The notes below the pieces were generated by a model, which saw only the letters and a program-made list of their open reading frames with translations, ran no database searches and had not been told where the DNA came from. DNA of 64,000 nt from a virus, in the IMG/VR virus record IMGVR_UViG_3300036781_000813, positions 1-64,000 of that record; one strand, given 5' to 3'. Shown one piece after another: positions 16,285 to 25,402 of the stretch (position 1 is the first letter of the stretch; each line of letters starts with the position of its first letter). The position numbers and the translations under genes were made by a program.

Positions 16285-16635
16285 TCAGAAAGTCACTCCC
16301 AACGTGACGCCACTCCGGTCCGTGAACTGCACCTGGCCCTGAAAAACGCGGTTCTCGAACGACGACAGGAAGCACTTCGCGGTCACCACACCCGGAACAG
16401 TCAGAGCAGCTTCAACCAGCTTGGCCTTGATGAACGAGGCCGGCGGGAACTTCCCGAGGATCGACTCCCAGTACGGAACGCCCTGTGTGGTGTCGTAGTA
16501 GAGCTCGCCCAGGAACAGGCGGACGGCCGAGGCGACGTCCTGCGCCATGGCGTAGGGGCCCGTCGTCACCGCGATATTGCCGGCGGTGTCGACCGTGAGG
16601 TCCCAATTGTCGGTGTCGAGAAGAAGTGATGCCAT
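16285..16635 (-). CDS. Baseplate protein, Mu gp46 / gp25-like
   Basis: 116 residues. The pattern NWDLTVDTAGNIAVTTGPYAMAQDVASAVRLF and the following YYDTTQGVPYWESILGK are characteristic of Mu gp46-type baseplate proteins, which sit at the sheath-baseplate junction. It lies directly upstream of the J-like wedge gene, the usual order. Confidence 0.85.
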   Translation of the reverse strand: MASLLLDTDNWDLTVDTAGNIAVTTGPYAMAQDVASAVRLFLGELYYDTTQGVPYWESILGKFPPASFIKAKLVEAALTVPGVVTAKCFLSSFENRVFQGQVQFTDRSGVTLGVTF

Positions 16636-16667
16636 GCGTCACCCCGTCAGCGGGTGGTTACGCGCCT

Positions 16668-17009
16668 TCAGCCGACGCCAGGCGGTAGTTCCTCGGGCTC
16701 GATCCAGAGCAACACGAAGTCGCTGCCGAGCCCGGTGTAGTACGGGTCCCTGCCCTGCCCTGTCGTGTCGTAGAAGACGAGATCGCCCTGAAAGCCGAGA
16801 TACAGATCGCGGACGATGCGGTTCAGGTTCTCCGCGATGACGCCGCCGATGATCAGGGCGTTGTTGACATATAAGTCAACGTAGATGCCCATCGTCATCA
16901 TGAAGGCCGGGACGTTCTTCTGCCGGACTTTGATCTGGCAGATTTGATCGCCCAGCACGACCGAGAATGACTGCGACGACACTGGCGAAAGCGGGATCAG
17001 TTGCGTCAT
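16668..17009 (-). CDS. Pam3-type baseplate plug protein
   Basis: 113 residues matching the cyanophage Pam3 plug gp18 domain: PVSSQSFSVVLGDQICQIKV at the N-terminus, YVDLYVNNALIIGGVI in the middle, and LYLGFQGDLVFYDTTGQG. The family forms a beta-barrel that plugs the tail tube near the spike. Confidence 0.72.
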   Translation of the reverse strand: MTQLIPLSPVSSQSFSVVLGDQICQIKVRQKNVPAFMMTMGIYVDLYVNNALIIGGVIAENLNRIVRDLYLGFQGDLVFYDTTGQGRDPYYTGLGSDFVLLWIEPEELPPGVG

Positions 17010-17012
17010 CTC

Positions 17013-17591
17013 TCAAAGCGGCTTCACGCCTGCGGCCAGCTGGTAGGCATCGGTCTGCACCTGTCCTCCCATTATTCCGGACGCGCTCGCGGGATCGGTC
17101 GGGTCGCTGATCGGCGTCGCGTTTGGATTGGTGCCCGTGGGATTGCTGCCGCCGAGCGACGCCGAAACCGTGTTGCGAATCTCGATCAGATGAATCTCGA
17201 CCTTGATGAGACCAGCTCTGCCGTCACGTCGATTCCAGTCGACGTGCGTGATGTTGGCCTTGGGGAAGGTCTTTTCCGGCGTGACCACGGCGTAGGTCTT
17301 GAGGTCGCCCTGGATGGCCTGAATAGAGTCGAGCAACGCCTGTCGGTTCGCGAAGCTTCCACCTGACGAGAACATCACGCGATATTCGCCCGGTAGCTCG
17401 ACCTTGTTGTAACTCTCGAATGCGCCCTGCTCGAGCGGATAGTCAGCGACGCTGTAGTCCTTCTTTTGCTCAACGCTCAGGACGTTATCGAACGTCACCG
17501 CCGGCGAGCCGCCAGTGGTGTAGATGCCCCACTGCTGAAGGAACGGGATGCCGCTGAAGTTGATGAGGTCGGTGACGAGAAGACTGACCAT
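17013..17591 (-). CDS. Baseplate/tail protein, Pam3-like, 192 aa
   Basis: Starts MVSLLVTDLINFSG, then NVLSVEQKKDYSVADYPLEQGAFESYNKVELP, the type of N-terminus seen in Dit-like or LysM-less hub partners of short contractile tails. A segment KTYAVVTPEKTFPKANITHVDW and a flexible Asn/Pro/Thr linker follow. The exact role is inferred from position between the hub and plug genes. Confidence 0.6.
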   Translation of the reverse strand: MVSLLVTDLINFSGIPFLQQWGIYTTGGSPAVTFDNVLSVEQKKDYSVADYPLEQGAFESYNKVELPGEYRVMFSSGGSFANRQALLDSIQAIQGDLKTYAVVTPEKTFPKANITHVDWNRRDGRAGLIKVEIHLIEIRNTVSASLGGSNPTGTNPNATPISDPTDPASASGIMGGQVQTDAYQLAAGVKPL

Positions 17592-17605
17592 GGGTCACCG
17601 CACAA

Positions 17606-18484
17606 TCAAGTGGGCACGGGTTGATAGCCCGGCACGACGCAATCGATATCGCTAAACCACGGGCCGCGGGGTGTCTGGGATGCGAGCGAATGCGTGATAT
17701 TGAACGTCGTGTAGGTGCCGTTCGCCTGTTTGACGAAGCTGTCTTTCACTTGCACCTGAGAGCCGAAGCGAATCGCCGGATTAAACAACGTCCGAATGCT
17801 GATGCCGTTCGGAATGAAGGTCGGATACCCCACAAGGCCCGTCGACGGGGACACGATCGATATCGTGCCCTTGCGGAACTGTCCGCGCGGCCAAATTGCC
17901 AGCACGTTGCCCTCACCCGCGTTCCACTCGATGCCAGCCTGTTGCACGAGCTCAAGCATCTGCTCGCGCGCCGTACTCGCCACGTAGGTGACGGGCAACA
18001 TCACATGGACGCCATTGTTCTCGAACTGCCAGCCCACTTGTTGCGCGAGTTGCGCTAGTGCGTCCTCAACAGCCACGGCCTGCGCGTAGCTAGATGGCGT
18101 AGTCGGCTTCAGTGCCTCAAGCGTGCCCGTCGAACCCATGACCCTCATGGCGACGTCGGGAGAGGCATTGAAATCTGCCCACGCGTTGACGATCGAGCCG
18201 TCGAACACCTTTGTCATCGGGCCGCCAGTAGAGCCAGCAAAGACGCTGACGAAATTGGCGCGCTGGGTTGTGATCACTTGTCCCAGCGTCATGAGCTGGT
18301 TCATCTGCGACAGAGTGAGGCCGTACACGGTTAGATCGAGCGACGGCAGGGCGGCGCCGCCGGCATTGGCGACGCGCGCCGTTGCCCTCACGCGCTCCAC
18401 TGTGAACGAACTGAATCCGCCTAGGCCGTAGGTGCCCAAGCCGATGTTGAAGACGATACGGAGATTACGTTCTTCAAGTGCCAC
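17606..18484 (-). CDS. Baseplate hub protein (gpD/gp27-like)
   Basis: 292 residues. The start NLRIVFNIGLGTYGLGG and the later PSLDLTVYGLTLSQMNQLM, together with the terminal FNITHSLASQTPRGPWFSDI, follow the pattern of tail hub proteins related to P2 gpD. It sits between the spike gene and the baseplate genes. Confidence 0.7.
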   Translation of the reverse strand: MALEERNLRIVFNIGLGTYGLGGFSSFTVERVRATARVANAGGAALPSLDLTVYGLTLSQMNQLMTLGQVITTQRANFVSVFAGSTGGPMTKVFDGSIVNAWADFNASPDVAMRVMGSTGTLEALKPTTPSSYAQAVAVEDALAQLAQQVGWQFENNGVHVMLPVTYVASTAREQMLELVQQAGIEWNAGEGNVLAIWPRGQFRKGTISIVSPSTGLVGYPTFIPNGISIRTLFNPAIRFGSQVQVKDSFVKQANGTYTTFNITHSLASQTPRGPWFSDIDCVVPGYQPVPT

Positions 18485-18486
18485 GA

Positions 18487-19302
18487 TCAGGTCCCGGGCG
18501 TCGGTGGGTTTGTCTCGGCCTCTGTATCCCCGTGGCTATCGTTGGGCTGGGCGTGGGTGTGCGTCGTCAGTCCGACGCCGCTGCCGCTCGTGTTGCCCGT
18601 GACGAGGCCCGTGATCTCCATTGCGCCGATCACCTTGAACAGCGGCGTCGTCAGCTCGACTGTCCCGGCCTTCATGTTGAAGATGTTGCCGTTCTTGTCG
18701 GTGATCTTGATGCCGGCGCTGGTCATCAGGATCGTGTTGTTCTGCTTGTCGACGGCCTTGATGCCGTCGGCATTCAACAGGACATCATTGCCGTTGCGGT
18801 CGTGAACCTCGATGCCCGGCGAACCGTCGCCCGTATCGAAGAACCGGACATATTGATCAGGCGTCCCGTTCAGAAAGCCACCGAAGTACATGCCATCGGC
18901 GAGATTGAAGCGGCGATAGCTGCCGGGGTTCGCGATGTCCTTGCTGGCCTTCACCGCCGAACTGTCGCGGTCGCAGATCACTGCAACGCCGATATCTCCC
19001 ACCTTGGGGTCGCAGATGATGGCGTCTTGCCCGCCTTGCAGCCGGAAGTACGGGAGATCGTAGACGGTGCCGTGCTCCGTCACGACGCCGCCGCCGTCCA
19101 TCTGGTTGACCATCGGCTGAACATCGACGCGGCCGACGGGTTCCACGCCGCCGTTGTTCGTGACCTTCAGCACCTTGACCAGCTTCGCCGTCGAGATGCG
19201 GCCCAGCATTTGGCGGGCCGTGAACATCGAAAGGTTGCCGTCGTTTCCATCCGACGAGAGGCCTTGCTGGCCGGAGTAGCTTGAGGGACCGGTGCCGGAC
19301 AC
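18487..19302 (-). CDS. Central spike protein (gp138/gpV-like)
   Basis: 271 residues. An OB-like region (VEPVGRVDVQPMVNQMDGGG...YDLPYFRLQGG, about residues 54-95) and IICDPKVGDIGVAVICDRD are diagnostic of Gp138/gpV spikes. The C-terminal repeats (GNDVLLNADGIKAVDKQ; AGIKITDKNGNIFNM) suit a trimeric beta-helix. The end holds GLTTHTHAQPNDSH, a His cluster that may bind an iron ion at the tip, as in known spikes. Confidence 0.82.
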   Translation of the reverse strand: MSGTGPSSYSGQQGLSSDGNDGNLSMFTARQMLGRISTAKLVKVLKVTNNGGVEPVGRVDVQPMVNQMDGGGVVTEHGTVYDLPYFRLQGGQDAIICDPKVGDIGVAVICDRDSSAVKASKDIANPGSYRRFNLADGMYFGGFLNGTPDQYVRFFDTGDGSPGIEVHDRNGNDVLLNADGIKAVDKQNNTILMTSAGIKITDKNGNIFNMKAGTVELTTPLFKVIGAMEITGLVTGNTSGSGVGLTTHTHAQPNDSHGDTEAETNPPTPGT

Positions 19303-21932
19303 TAGACGATGCCGTAGTTGGCGGCGTTGGCGGTGCGGAAGCGATCGAGGCGGGCGTCGAGATCGCGGGCCAGTCCTTCGCCGTCAGTGGCCTGCGTATT
19401 GATGGTGCCGATATGCGTCGTCGACGTGTGGGTCACCGTCGAATTCGAGCGGCTGTTATCGTTGTTGTATGTTTCCGCCGCATTGGCCGGCGCGCCCTGC
19501 GTCAGGTTGAGGACGCTGGGAGGGGCCTTCTGAGCCAACCGGGAGAAGACATCGTCGGGCACCTTAAGCGATTCATAGATGCCGCGGGCAAGTGCCGCGC
19601 GGTTGCGTGCGGCTTCCGCCTTGATGGCTTCGGTCGTGCCGGGCCGCTCAAATTCGCGAGATACGACGGCTCCGGATGTGCCCTCGTCCTTGGCCCGCGC
19701 GAGGCTCCTGCCCGCGTCCCTCTCGGTGTTGCGCAGCTCCCAATCGACGAACTTCAATTGTTCGTCGCGGGTCGACTCCCGGATGCCGTGGCCGAATACC
19801 TTGCGGAAATTGGCCTGCCGGTCCTTATGCCACTGGGCCAGCCCGTATGCCTCACCGCCGTCGCCGACCGCCTTGAAGTCATTCTTGCCGTACGAGCCGC
19901 TTTCGGCCCGGAGGTTGGCAACGATGCCGGCGGCCTGCTCGCGCGTCCAGCCCATGCCTTCGAACTTCTCGACGTCCTCCCGATTGCGGCGCGCCGATTC
20001 CTTGTCGCTCAGCTGGACCGGGCCGTCTCGCCCCTCGCCGGGCCGGGGGGCGCCGTCTTCATTGCCGCCCCTCTCCTCACCCCGCTCGGCATTACCGCCG
20101 CGCCCTTCGCCATGCCCCTGCGGGTGGCCAGCTCGGTCTTCGTCGCCACCGAAGATGGTCGCGACCCTGCCCATGACCGTGGTCAGGGCAGACATGCCGG
20201 GCACGAGGCTGCGCAAGATGCTGTGTCCCAACTCTTCCAGGGAGAAGCGCGTGCGGTTCTCGTTCGCGGCCTGATCCTTCAGCGCCCCTGAAAGCATCAT
20301 CGCGGCTGAATTGAACAGTTCAGCGGATGCAGCGAGTGTGGTCGAAAGGCGGACTACATTTGATTTCGCCAGATCATGGTTGGGAATGACGTTGCCCGAG
20401 GAACCGAAGTTGACGACCTCGGGACCCTTCTCGCCGACCAGGTATGACTTGCCAGCCTGCACTGGTCCGCCCGCAGCACGGGCGCCCGCAAGTTCAATGA
20501 TGTGCGCCGACGGCCGCGCGCCATCACCGGTCGGCTTATTCGAGAAGACCTTCGTCGGGATGTCATCGCCAGCGGATGATAGCTTCTCGGACTCGGCCGG
20601 CGGCTCGCTACTCGGCTTCGCATTGAAAATGCCGTTCCAGAGCTTGGAGGCGAAGTCGTCGATGATCTTCTTGTTACGATCATAGGCGTCGCTAGGCGTG
20701 ACTTTCTCGCCCGGCTTCGCATCCCATGCCACACCTTCCTGAAGCGGCAGCGGCGGCAGCTTTCGCCCCTTGGTCATCTGCTCGTTACGCCACCTGTCAA
20801 TAGCGAGCGGCGAATAGCCGGAGACATTTGCCGGATCAGTCGGGTCCGTCGTCCGGGGCGCCTTCCCGACGGCCCACTCTCTCGCCGCCTTACGGGCCAC
20901 ACCGATCGCAGCAACCGCGCCAAGGGCTGTAGTTGCCGCGACTAGCCCCATAATCGCAGCGGCCAGCGTGGAGATGCCGGCTGTCAGTCCGATCACGGCA
21001 TTGAGACCCGCGATCAGGGGCGCGAACGACAGACCCAGCAGGGCCAGACTGAGGGCGCCGATAGCGGCGGTGAGAACGCCAACAGCAATCTTCAATGCCG
21101 TGGGGTGGGATTGGAACCAGATCGCCAACTCGCGCAGCTTCTTGAGAAGGAAAATCAGTGCCGGTGTGAGCGATGTGCTGATAGTTCGGCCGAGCGTGTC
21201 GAGCGTGTCGCCGAGATTCGAAAAGGCCTCCTGGCGAGCCTGCGCGGCGGCAGCATCTTCGGGCGTCACGACGCCGGATTTCGCGGCCTCGGCAAGCTGC
21301 TTTTGAAGTGCAGCCTTGCCCTGCATGATTAGGCGAGCCGTGTTGTCGTCGACGCCGACCCCGCGCAGAAATTCCAACTTCTGCGGTGCCGACATCTTTC
21401 GCTTTTCCATGACATCGGCCAGCTCTGTATAGAGCTGGGTCATCGATTTCATTTTACCGCCAGCATCGACGATATCGACGCCAAGGGCGCGCAGGTAAGC
21501 AATCGCAGGCGGCGCCTGCCCGGTCAGCTTGAACTTCTCGAAATCCGAGACGAGCTTAGCGTAGCTGTCGACGGCACCGTTGGCATCGCCGCTGAATGCC
21601 TTCATGGCGTGCTGCCACAGCGAGATTTCGCCGGTATTGGAGTTGATCGACTTCGCCATGCGGCCGATGGCGCTGTCCGCGCTGGTGATCGTCTTGATGA
21701 AGTCGGAGACGCCTTTGCCGGCAGTGAATGCCGTGAAGAGACCGAGAAGCTGATTGCGGATTTGCCCGAAGAATTCGCCGGCCTTCTTGCCCTGAGCCTG
21801 CATCTCCTTGGCGACGCCGGTCGCCTTTTCCTTTGTCTTGTCCAACCCCACCGAGGCGCGCTTCGCCCCCTCGGTCAGCCCCGTGGTGTCCAAGCCGATC
21901 GTCACCAAAAGTGCATCAACGATCGTCGGAAT
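19302..21932 (-). CDS. Tape measure protein with C-terminal lysozyme domain
   Basis: About 876 residues. The reading frame matches tape-measure N-termini (IPTIVDALLVTIGLDTTG) only if translation begins at an ATT codon at 21932. That codon has a perfect AGGAG 7 bases upstream; TTG at 21908 is the fallback start. A helical first half and hydrophobic segments (residues about 270-360) are followed by a tail-lysozyme domain at about 19970-19660, with GMGWTREQAAGIVANLRAESG and its catalytic Glu in RAESG. It sets tail length and probably opens the peptidoglycan at injection. Confidence 0.85.
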   Translation of the reverse strand: MPTIVDALLVTIGLDTTGLTEGAKRASVGLDKTKEKATGVAKEMQAQGKKAGEFFGQIRNQLLGLFTAFTAGKGVSDFIKTITSADSAIGRMAKSINSNTGEISLWQHAMKAFSGDANGAVDSYAKLVSDFEKFKLTGQAPPAIAYLRALGVDIVDAGGKMKSMTQLYTELADVMEKRKMSAPQKLEFLRGVGVDDNTARLIMQGKAALQKQLAEAAKSGVVTPEDAAAAQARQEAFSNLGDTLDTLGRTISTSLTPALIFLLKKLRELAIWFQSHPTALKIAVGVLTAAIGALSLALLGLSFAPLIAGLNAVIGLTAGISTLAAAIMGLVAATTALGAVAAIGVARKAAREWAVGKAPRTTDPTDPANVSGYSPLAIDRWRNEQMTKGRKLPPLPLQEGVAWDAKPGEKVTPSDAYDRNKKIIDDFASKLWNGIFNAKPSSEPPAESEKLSSAGDDIPTKVFSNKPTGDGARPSAHIIELAGARAAGGPVQAGKSYLVGEKGPEVVNFGSSGNVIPNHDLAKSNVVRLSTTLAASAELFNSAAMMLSGALKDQAANENRTRFSLEELGHSILRSLVPGMSALTTVMGRVATIFGGDEDRAGHPQGHGEGRGGNAERGEERGGNEDGAPRPGEGRDGPVQLSDKESARRNREDVEKFEGMGWTREQAAGIVANLRAESGSYGKNDFKAVGDGGEAYGLAQWHKDRQANFRKVFGHGIRESTRDEQLKFVDWELRNTERDAGRSLARAKDEGTSGAVVSREFERPGTTEAIKAEAARNRAALARGIYESLKVPDDVFSRLAQKAPPSVLNLTQGAPANAAETYNNDNSRSNSTVTHTSTTHIGTINTQATDGEGLARDLDARLDRFRTANAANYGIV

Positions 21933-21933
21933 C

Positions 21934-22607
21934 TCAAGTCTCCTTGCGCTTGTGCTGGCTCAAGAGCCGCTGATTGAACCTGTCCACGCGAATGATCTCC
22001 AAGAGGTCATAGACGTCTTTGAGGCCGTACACGGTCTTGCACTCGTGCAGCGTCGCGCGCTTCGCAGACAGGACAGTCGCTATGGATTCTGGGAGGTTGG
22101 GATAATCAATGAGGTCCGCGGCGTCCTCGTCTCCGATGGGTCCTTCATCATCGAGAGGGCGCCGCTCAAAGAAAAACCCGTGTGGAGCGAAAGGAACTCC
22201 GCGCGCAGTCGAAGGACGGTCTTCAGCTCCTGAATTTCGTCCGGAAGCAACTTGTGCCTGATCTCCAGTTTCGCTGGATCAGGCACAAAGTAGACAGCCT
22301 TCAGCATCTGATCGAGCAGAGGCTTGGCGCGATCGTATTCGAGACCGGCGAACAGCTTGATGCCGAGAACGGCAACTAGGGCCATGCCCTTCTTGGCGAT
22401 GGCTTCGTCGGTCCAGTCGAGTTGCTTCAGTGCATCGAGGTCCTCATTCTGCAATTCCCCACCGGACCGCAGGACGGCGAGAACGGCGCGCATCGCCCAT
22501 TCCTCGGCCGCCATCGCGGATAGCTCCTCGATGAGGTATGTCTTGCCCTTGTCGCGGCCCTCGTCCTGAATCGTGACGAGCACTTGCCGCCGTGATGCTT
22601 CCATCAT
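21934..22607 (-). CDS. Tail assembly chaperone, frameshifted long form
   Basis: A -1 ribosomal frameshift at GGGTTTT (22179-22173) would join 145 codons of the short form to 79 codons of the -1 frame, ending at TGA 21936-21934. The -1 frame encodes FFFERRPLDDEGPIGDEDAA and then YPNLPESIATVLSAKRATLH, LKDVYDLLEIIRVDRFNQRL, a conserved-looking protein tail with no start codon of its own. This is the lambda G/GT arrangement. The position between tube and tape measure genes is exactly where it is expected. Confidence 0.78.
22080..22607 (-). CDS. Tail assembly chaperone, short form
   Basis: 175 residues if no frameshift occurs. The N-terminus MMEASRRQVLVTIQDEGRDKG and the middle EEWAMRAVLAVLRSG match tail-chaperone proteins of Mu-like phages. 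The last 30 residues after the slippery site (LSGALSMMKDPSETRTPRT) look unconstrained, as expected for the non-shifted end. Confidence 0.78.
   Translation of the reverse strand: MMEASRRQVLVTIQDEGRDKGKTYLIEELSAMAAEEWAMRAVLAVLRSGGELQNEDLDALKQLDWTDEAIAKKGMALVAVLGIKLFAGLEYDRAKPLLDQMLKAVYFVPDPAKLEIRHKLLPDEIQELKTVLRLRAEFLSLHTGFSLSGALSMMKDPSETRTPRTSLIIPTSQNP
22173..22179 (-). other. Programmed -1 frameshift slippery site
   Basis: The heptamer GGGTTTT is in the form X XXY YYZ relative to the zero frame (codons GGT TTT preceded by G). After slipping, the ribosome would read GGG TTT TTC. The site lies 90 bases ahead of the zero-frame stop. Confidence 0.75.
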
Positions 22608-22641
22608 GGTTACTCACCCACTGCCAGAGGAGTATGAAAAA

Positions 22642-23076
22642 TCAGATCGGCGTCGGGACGACGCGCTCCCAAGTGATGCCGTACTTGCGAGGCTTCAGGA
22701 TCTTCCCGGCGTTCGGGATCGGCGGGTAGCTGGAGAGCGCGCCGCCGGTCATCACCCACTTCTTGTTGATCGCGGGATAGATGATGACGCCCTGCGCGAA
22801 GAACTGGTCGCCAACGGCATCCTGAGCCTGCTTCCAGGCATCGAAGAAGTCGTTGCTGGGCGAGTTCGCCTGCAGGTTGATGCCCTGCTTGATCGGGACG
22901 AAGACGTAGCCGGCCGACATGCGGCCATCGACGCCCATCTCGACCTCGGTGGGCTCGACGGTGTCGGTGTCAAAGATGTCGTCGACCGCAAATTCGCTGA
23001 TCGCCTGCGGGACCGGAACGACCCCGACAACGGCAAGCGTGAGCTGGATATTCGAGGCGGTAAGTGACCGTGCCAT
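22642..23076 (-). CDS. Tail tube protein
   Basis: 144 residues. The pattern SNIQLTLAVVGVVPVPQAI...TEVEMGVDGRMSAGYVFVPI is typical of tube proteins encoded directly after a DUF3383 sheath. The protein is beta-rich without other motifs. ATG 23076 is preceded by GGAGCG. Confidence 0.78.
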   Translation of the reverse strand: MARSLTASNIQLTLAVVGVVPVPQAISEFAVDDIFDTDTVEPTEVEMGVDGRMSAGYVFVPIKQGINLQANSPSNDFFDAWKQAQDAVGDQFFAQGVIIYPAINKKWVMTGGALSSYPPIPNAGKILKPRKYGITWERVVPTPI

Positions 23077-23094
23077 GGGGCGAGCGCTCCTTCG

Positions 23095-24594
23095 TTACTG
23101 CACGTTGATGCTGGTGATCTGGAGCTTCTGCACACTCTGGCCATCGCAGTACCAAAGCGTGATCGGGGGAGAGCCGCGCTGGACGCGAACCGAAGCCGCA
23201 GCCGGCAAGACCTGCAGATACCAGCCAGTGTTGAACAACGTGTCGTCGATCTTCACGCCAGCCGCGTTGTTGACTGCGGAGATCTGCGATTGCGAGAGAT
23301 CCGTGCCGGGGCGGATCGTGCCGAAATTGAGGGCCGCCAAGATCGGATCGCGAAGCGCCATCTCGATCTGGCTGTAGCCAGCCCGGTTGTACGGGATCGA
23401 CTTCGTGTTGAAGAGCAGGTTCATCCCGGCGTTCTGGAGCCCCGAGTTGAGCGAGATCTGGTTGAGGTAGCTGTCGGCCCACAGGAAGTTGCCGGAGATC
23501 GTCCCGTTAGCGAGGCCGATGAACTGCGCGTTCGCCGTCGCCCACGCGCCATAGAAGTTGTAGCCATTTGCCAGCAGATTGTTCGCTGTGGTTTCGTCGG
23601 TCACATCGAACACGAGCCCACTTTGCTGCCTGAACTTGAGCGTGGCGCGGCCATTGAGTTCGTTGAAGTCAACCGACCCCGCCCAACCACAGACGAAGGC
23701 CGCCTTGGTGTAGTCCGGGGACCACACCAGAACCGTCCCTGAGAGATCGGCGTCGGCCAGCAGTACGCCGAGGCTCGAGGACGCCGGAACGGTGACAGTC
23801 GGTGCGGCATCGTTGTCCCAGCAGGCATAGATGAACTCGTCATCGGTCCCGCCGACCCACTCGGCGAACAGCAGCTTGTTGGCGTTGCCGCTGTTGTCGG
23901 GGTTGAAGATCGTCATGAACGTCGCCCAGTTTCGAGTGACGGACGTGACGCCGTTCATGAAGGCCGACGGGCTAGCCGCATCGGCGCCCTGCGAGAGCAC
24001 GGCACCGGTGGCCTGCGTCAGGTTGATGCCGGTGTAGAGGGTGCTGGTACCGGTCGCGTACTCGATGGTCGCGCTGGCGCCGGTCTCCGTCGTCGTGAAG
24101 ACGAAGGCGTTCTGGACGGTGTCGAAGGTGACCGCGAAGGACGGGTCGGTAAACGCGGTCTGGATGATGGTCGCCGCGTTGCTGAAAGACGTCGCGCTGC
24201 TCAGGTTGACCGACGCGGAGGTCAGCGAACCATCCTGCGTGACGATGGTGATCGTACCGGTCAGCGCCTTGACCTGCGCCAGCGTGAGGCCGAGCCGGCC
24301 ACCGCGGAGATAGGCCGAGACGTCGGTGGTGTTGTACTGCGCGAACAGGACCGACGCCGGCAGCACGTTGCTGTTCGTGAAGCCGTTGAAGTAGATGTTG
24401 GCGGCCTTGTACTCGTCCGACGACGCGCCGAAGTATGCCGCCACATCGTTGGCATTTGCGAAGGGCTGCACGGCGCCAATCGGAACCTTGGCCGAGGTCG
24501 TCAGCATGAGGCCGATGGTCTCGACGGCCGAGCCGCCGGCGTTGAGCACGTTCGGCTGGACGCTGACGATGTCTTTTGCCGGGATGGTCGTCAT
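23095..24594 (-). CDS. Tail sheath protein (DUF3383)
   Basis: 499 residues. The start IVSVQPNVLNAGGSAV and internal blocks (VAAYFGASSDEYKAANIYF, LYTGINLTQATGAVLSQGAD, YLNQISLNSGLQNAGMNLLF) mark the DUF3383 sheath family, known as the sheath of Pam3-like and other myophages. It shows that the tail is contractile. Confidence 0.88.
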   Translation of the reverse strand: MTTIPAKDIVSVQPNVLNAGGSAVETIGLMLTTSAKVPIGAVQPFANANDVAAYFGASSDEYKAANIYFNGFTNSNVLPASVLFAQYNTTDVSAYLRGGRLGLTLAQVKALTGTITIVTQDGSLTSASVNLSSATSFSNAATIIQTAFTDPSFAVTFDTVQNAFVFTTTETGASATIEYATGTSTLYTGINLTQATGAVLSQGADAASPSAFMNGVTSVTRNWATFMTIFNPDNSGNANKLLFAEWVGGTDDEFIYACWDNDAAPTVTVPASSSLGVLLADADLSGTVLVWSPDYTKAAFVCGWAGSVDFNELNGRATLKFRQQSGLVFDVTDETTANNLLANGYNFYGAWATANAQFIGLANGTISGNFLWADSYLNQISLNSGLQNAGMNLLFNTKSIPYNRAGYSQIEMALRDPILAALNFGTIRPGTDLSQSQISAVNNAAGVKIDDTLFNTGWYLQVLPAAASVRVQRGSPPITLWYCDGQSVQKLQITSINVQ

Positions 24595-24621
24595 GTAGGG
24601 GGTGCTCCTTGAGGGCGGACG

Positions 24622-25398
24622 TCAGTTCGGCGGGTAGACGACGTCGACGTTGATGAGGCCAGTCGCGATCTCGGTGGCGAACTGCAGGGGCAGCGTCGCC
24701 GTGAAATCGACCTGCGCGCGGGCATCGACGACCCAGCGGTATTCGACTTGCTGCTGGTCGTTGGCGAAGGGGATTTGCTTGGGATCGTCGGCGTAAAGCG
24801 GCGAGATCAAGTACGGCAGGTTGAGCGCTTCGAAGGCCTGGACGCCGGCGTCGTCACGCAACAGCGTCGAGAGGGTGATTGCGTTCTGCATCGACGCCGG
24901 GCCGTGGACATCGATCTGGAGGTGGAACTCGGTCGGCTGCGTCAGGGTCTCGTAGCCCGCCGCCATGTTCTCTGAGGCGACGGCCTGGGCGTTGCTGACG
25001 ATGTAGGCCCCGATGCCGCCCGGCGTTCCGGACGACTGCGACAGGATCACGGTGTTGGCCGAGACGCCCTGCCCCCACACTGTATTTCCGGCCTTGAGCG
25101 CACCCGGGAAGTTCGGAGAACCGGCCGCCGGGATCGCGGTGACCGTCATCGTCGACGTGACGGTGTCAGCGATCGGCGCCATGGAGGCGGTGAAGTAACA
25201 GTCAAAGAATTCGTCGAGGTTGGTCGCGAGGCGCGGCGCGAGGATTGGCGTCATCACGACGTAGTTCGGGGCCTTGGGCGACGGGACCCGGTTGACCTGT
25301 CCTTTGACAACCTCGACCGAGGGATCGAGCCAGCCGAGCAGGACTGTCCTGAACGCCGCCAGGACCTGGTCCATGGTCGGCGTGATCGTGACCGGCAT
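24622..25398 (-). CDS. Tail terminator / neck protein with inserted beta module
   Basis: 258 residues. N- and C-terminal parts (TMDQVLAAFRTVLLGWLD; VEYRWVVDARAQVDFTATLP) fit the tail-completion proteins annotated as LIC_12616 family. At about residues 80-146 the module STMTVTAIPAAG...GQGVSANTVI...GAYIVSNAQAVAS is inserted, matching modules in the baseplate J and cement proteins. Position just before the sheath gene supports a terminator role. Confidence 0.65.
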   Translation of the reverse strand: MPVTITPTMDQVLAAFRTVLLGWLDPSVEVVKGQVNRVPSPKAPNYVVMTPILAPRLATNLDEFFDCYFTASMAPIADTVTSTMTVTAIPAAGSPNFPGALKAGNTVWGQGVSANTVILSQSSGTPGGIGAYIVSNAQAVASENMAAGYETLTQPTEFHLQIDVHGPASMQNAITLSTLLRDDAGVQAFEALNLPYLISPLYADDPKQIPFANDQQQVEYRWVVDARAQVDFTATLPLQFATEIATGLINVDVVYPPN

Positions 25399-25402
25399 CG
25401 CC

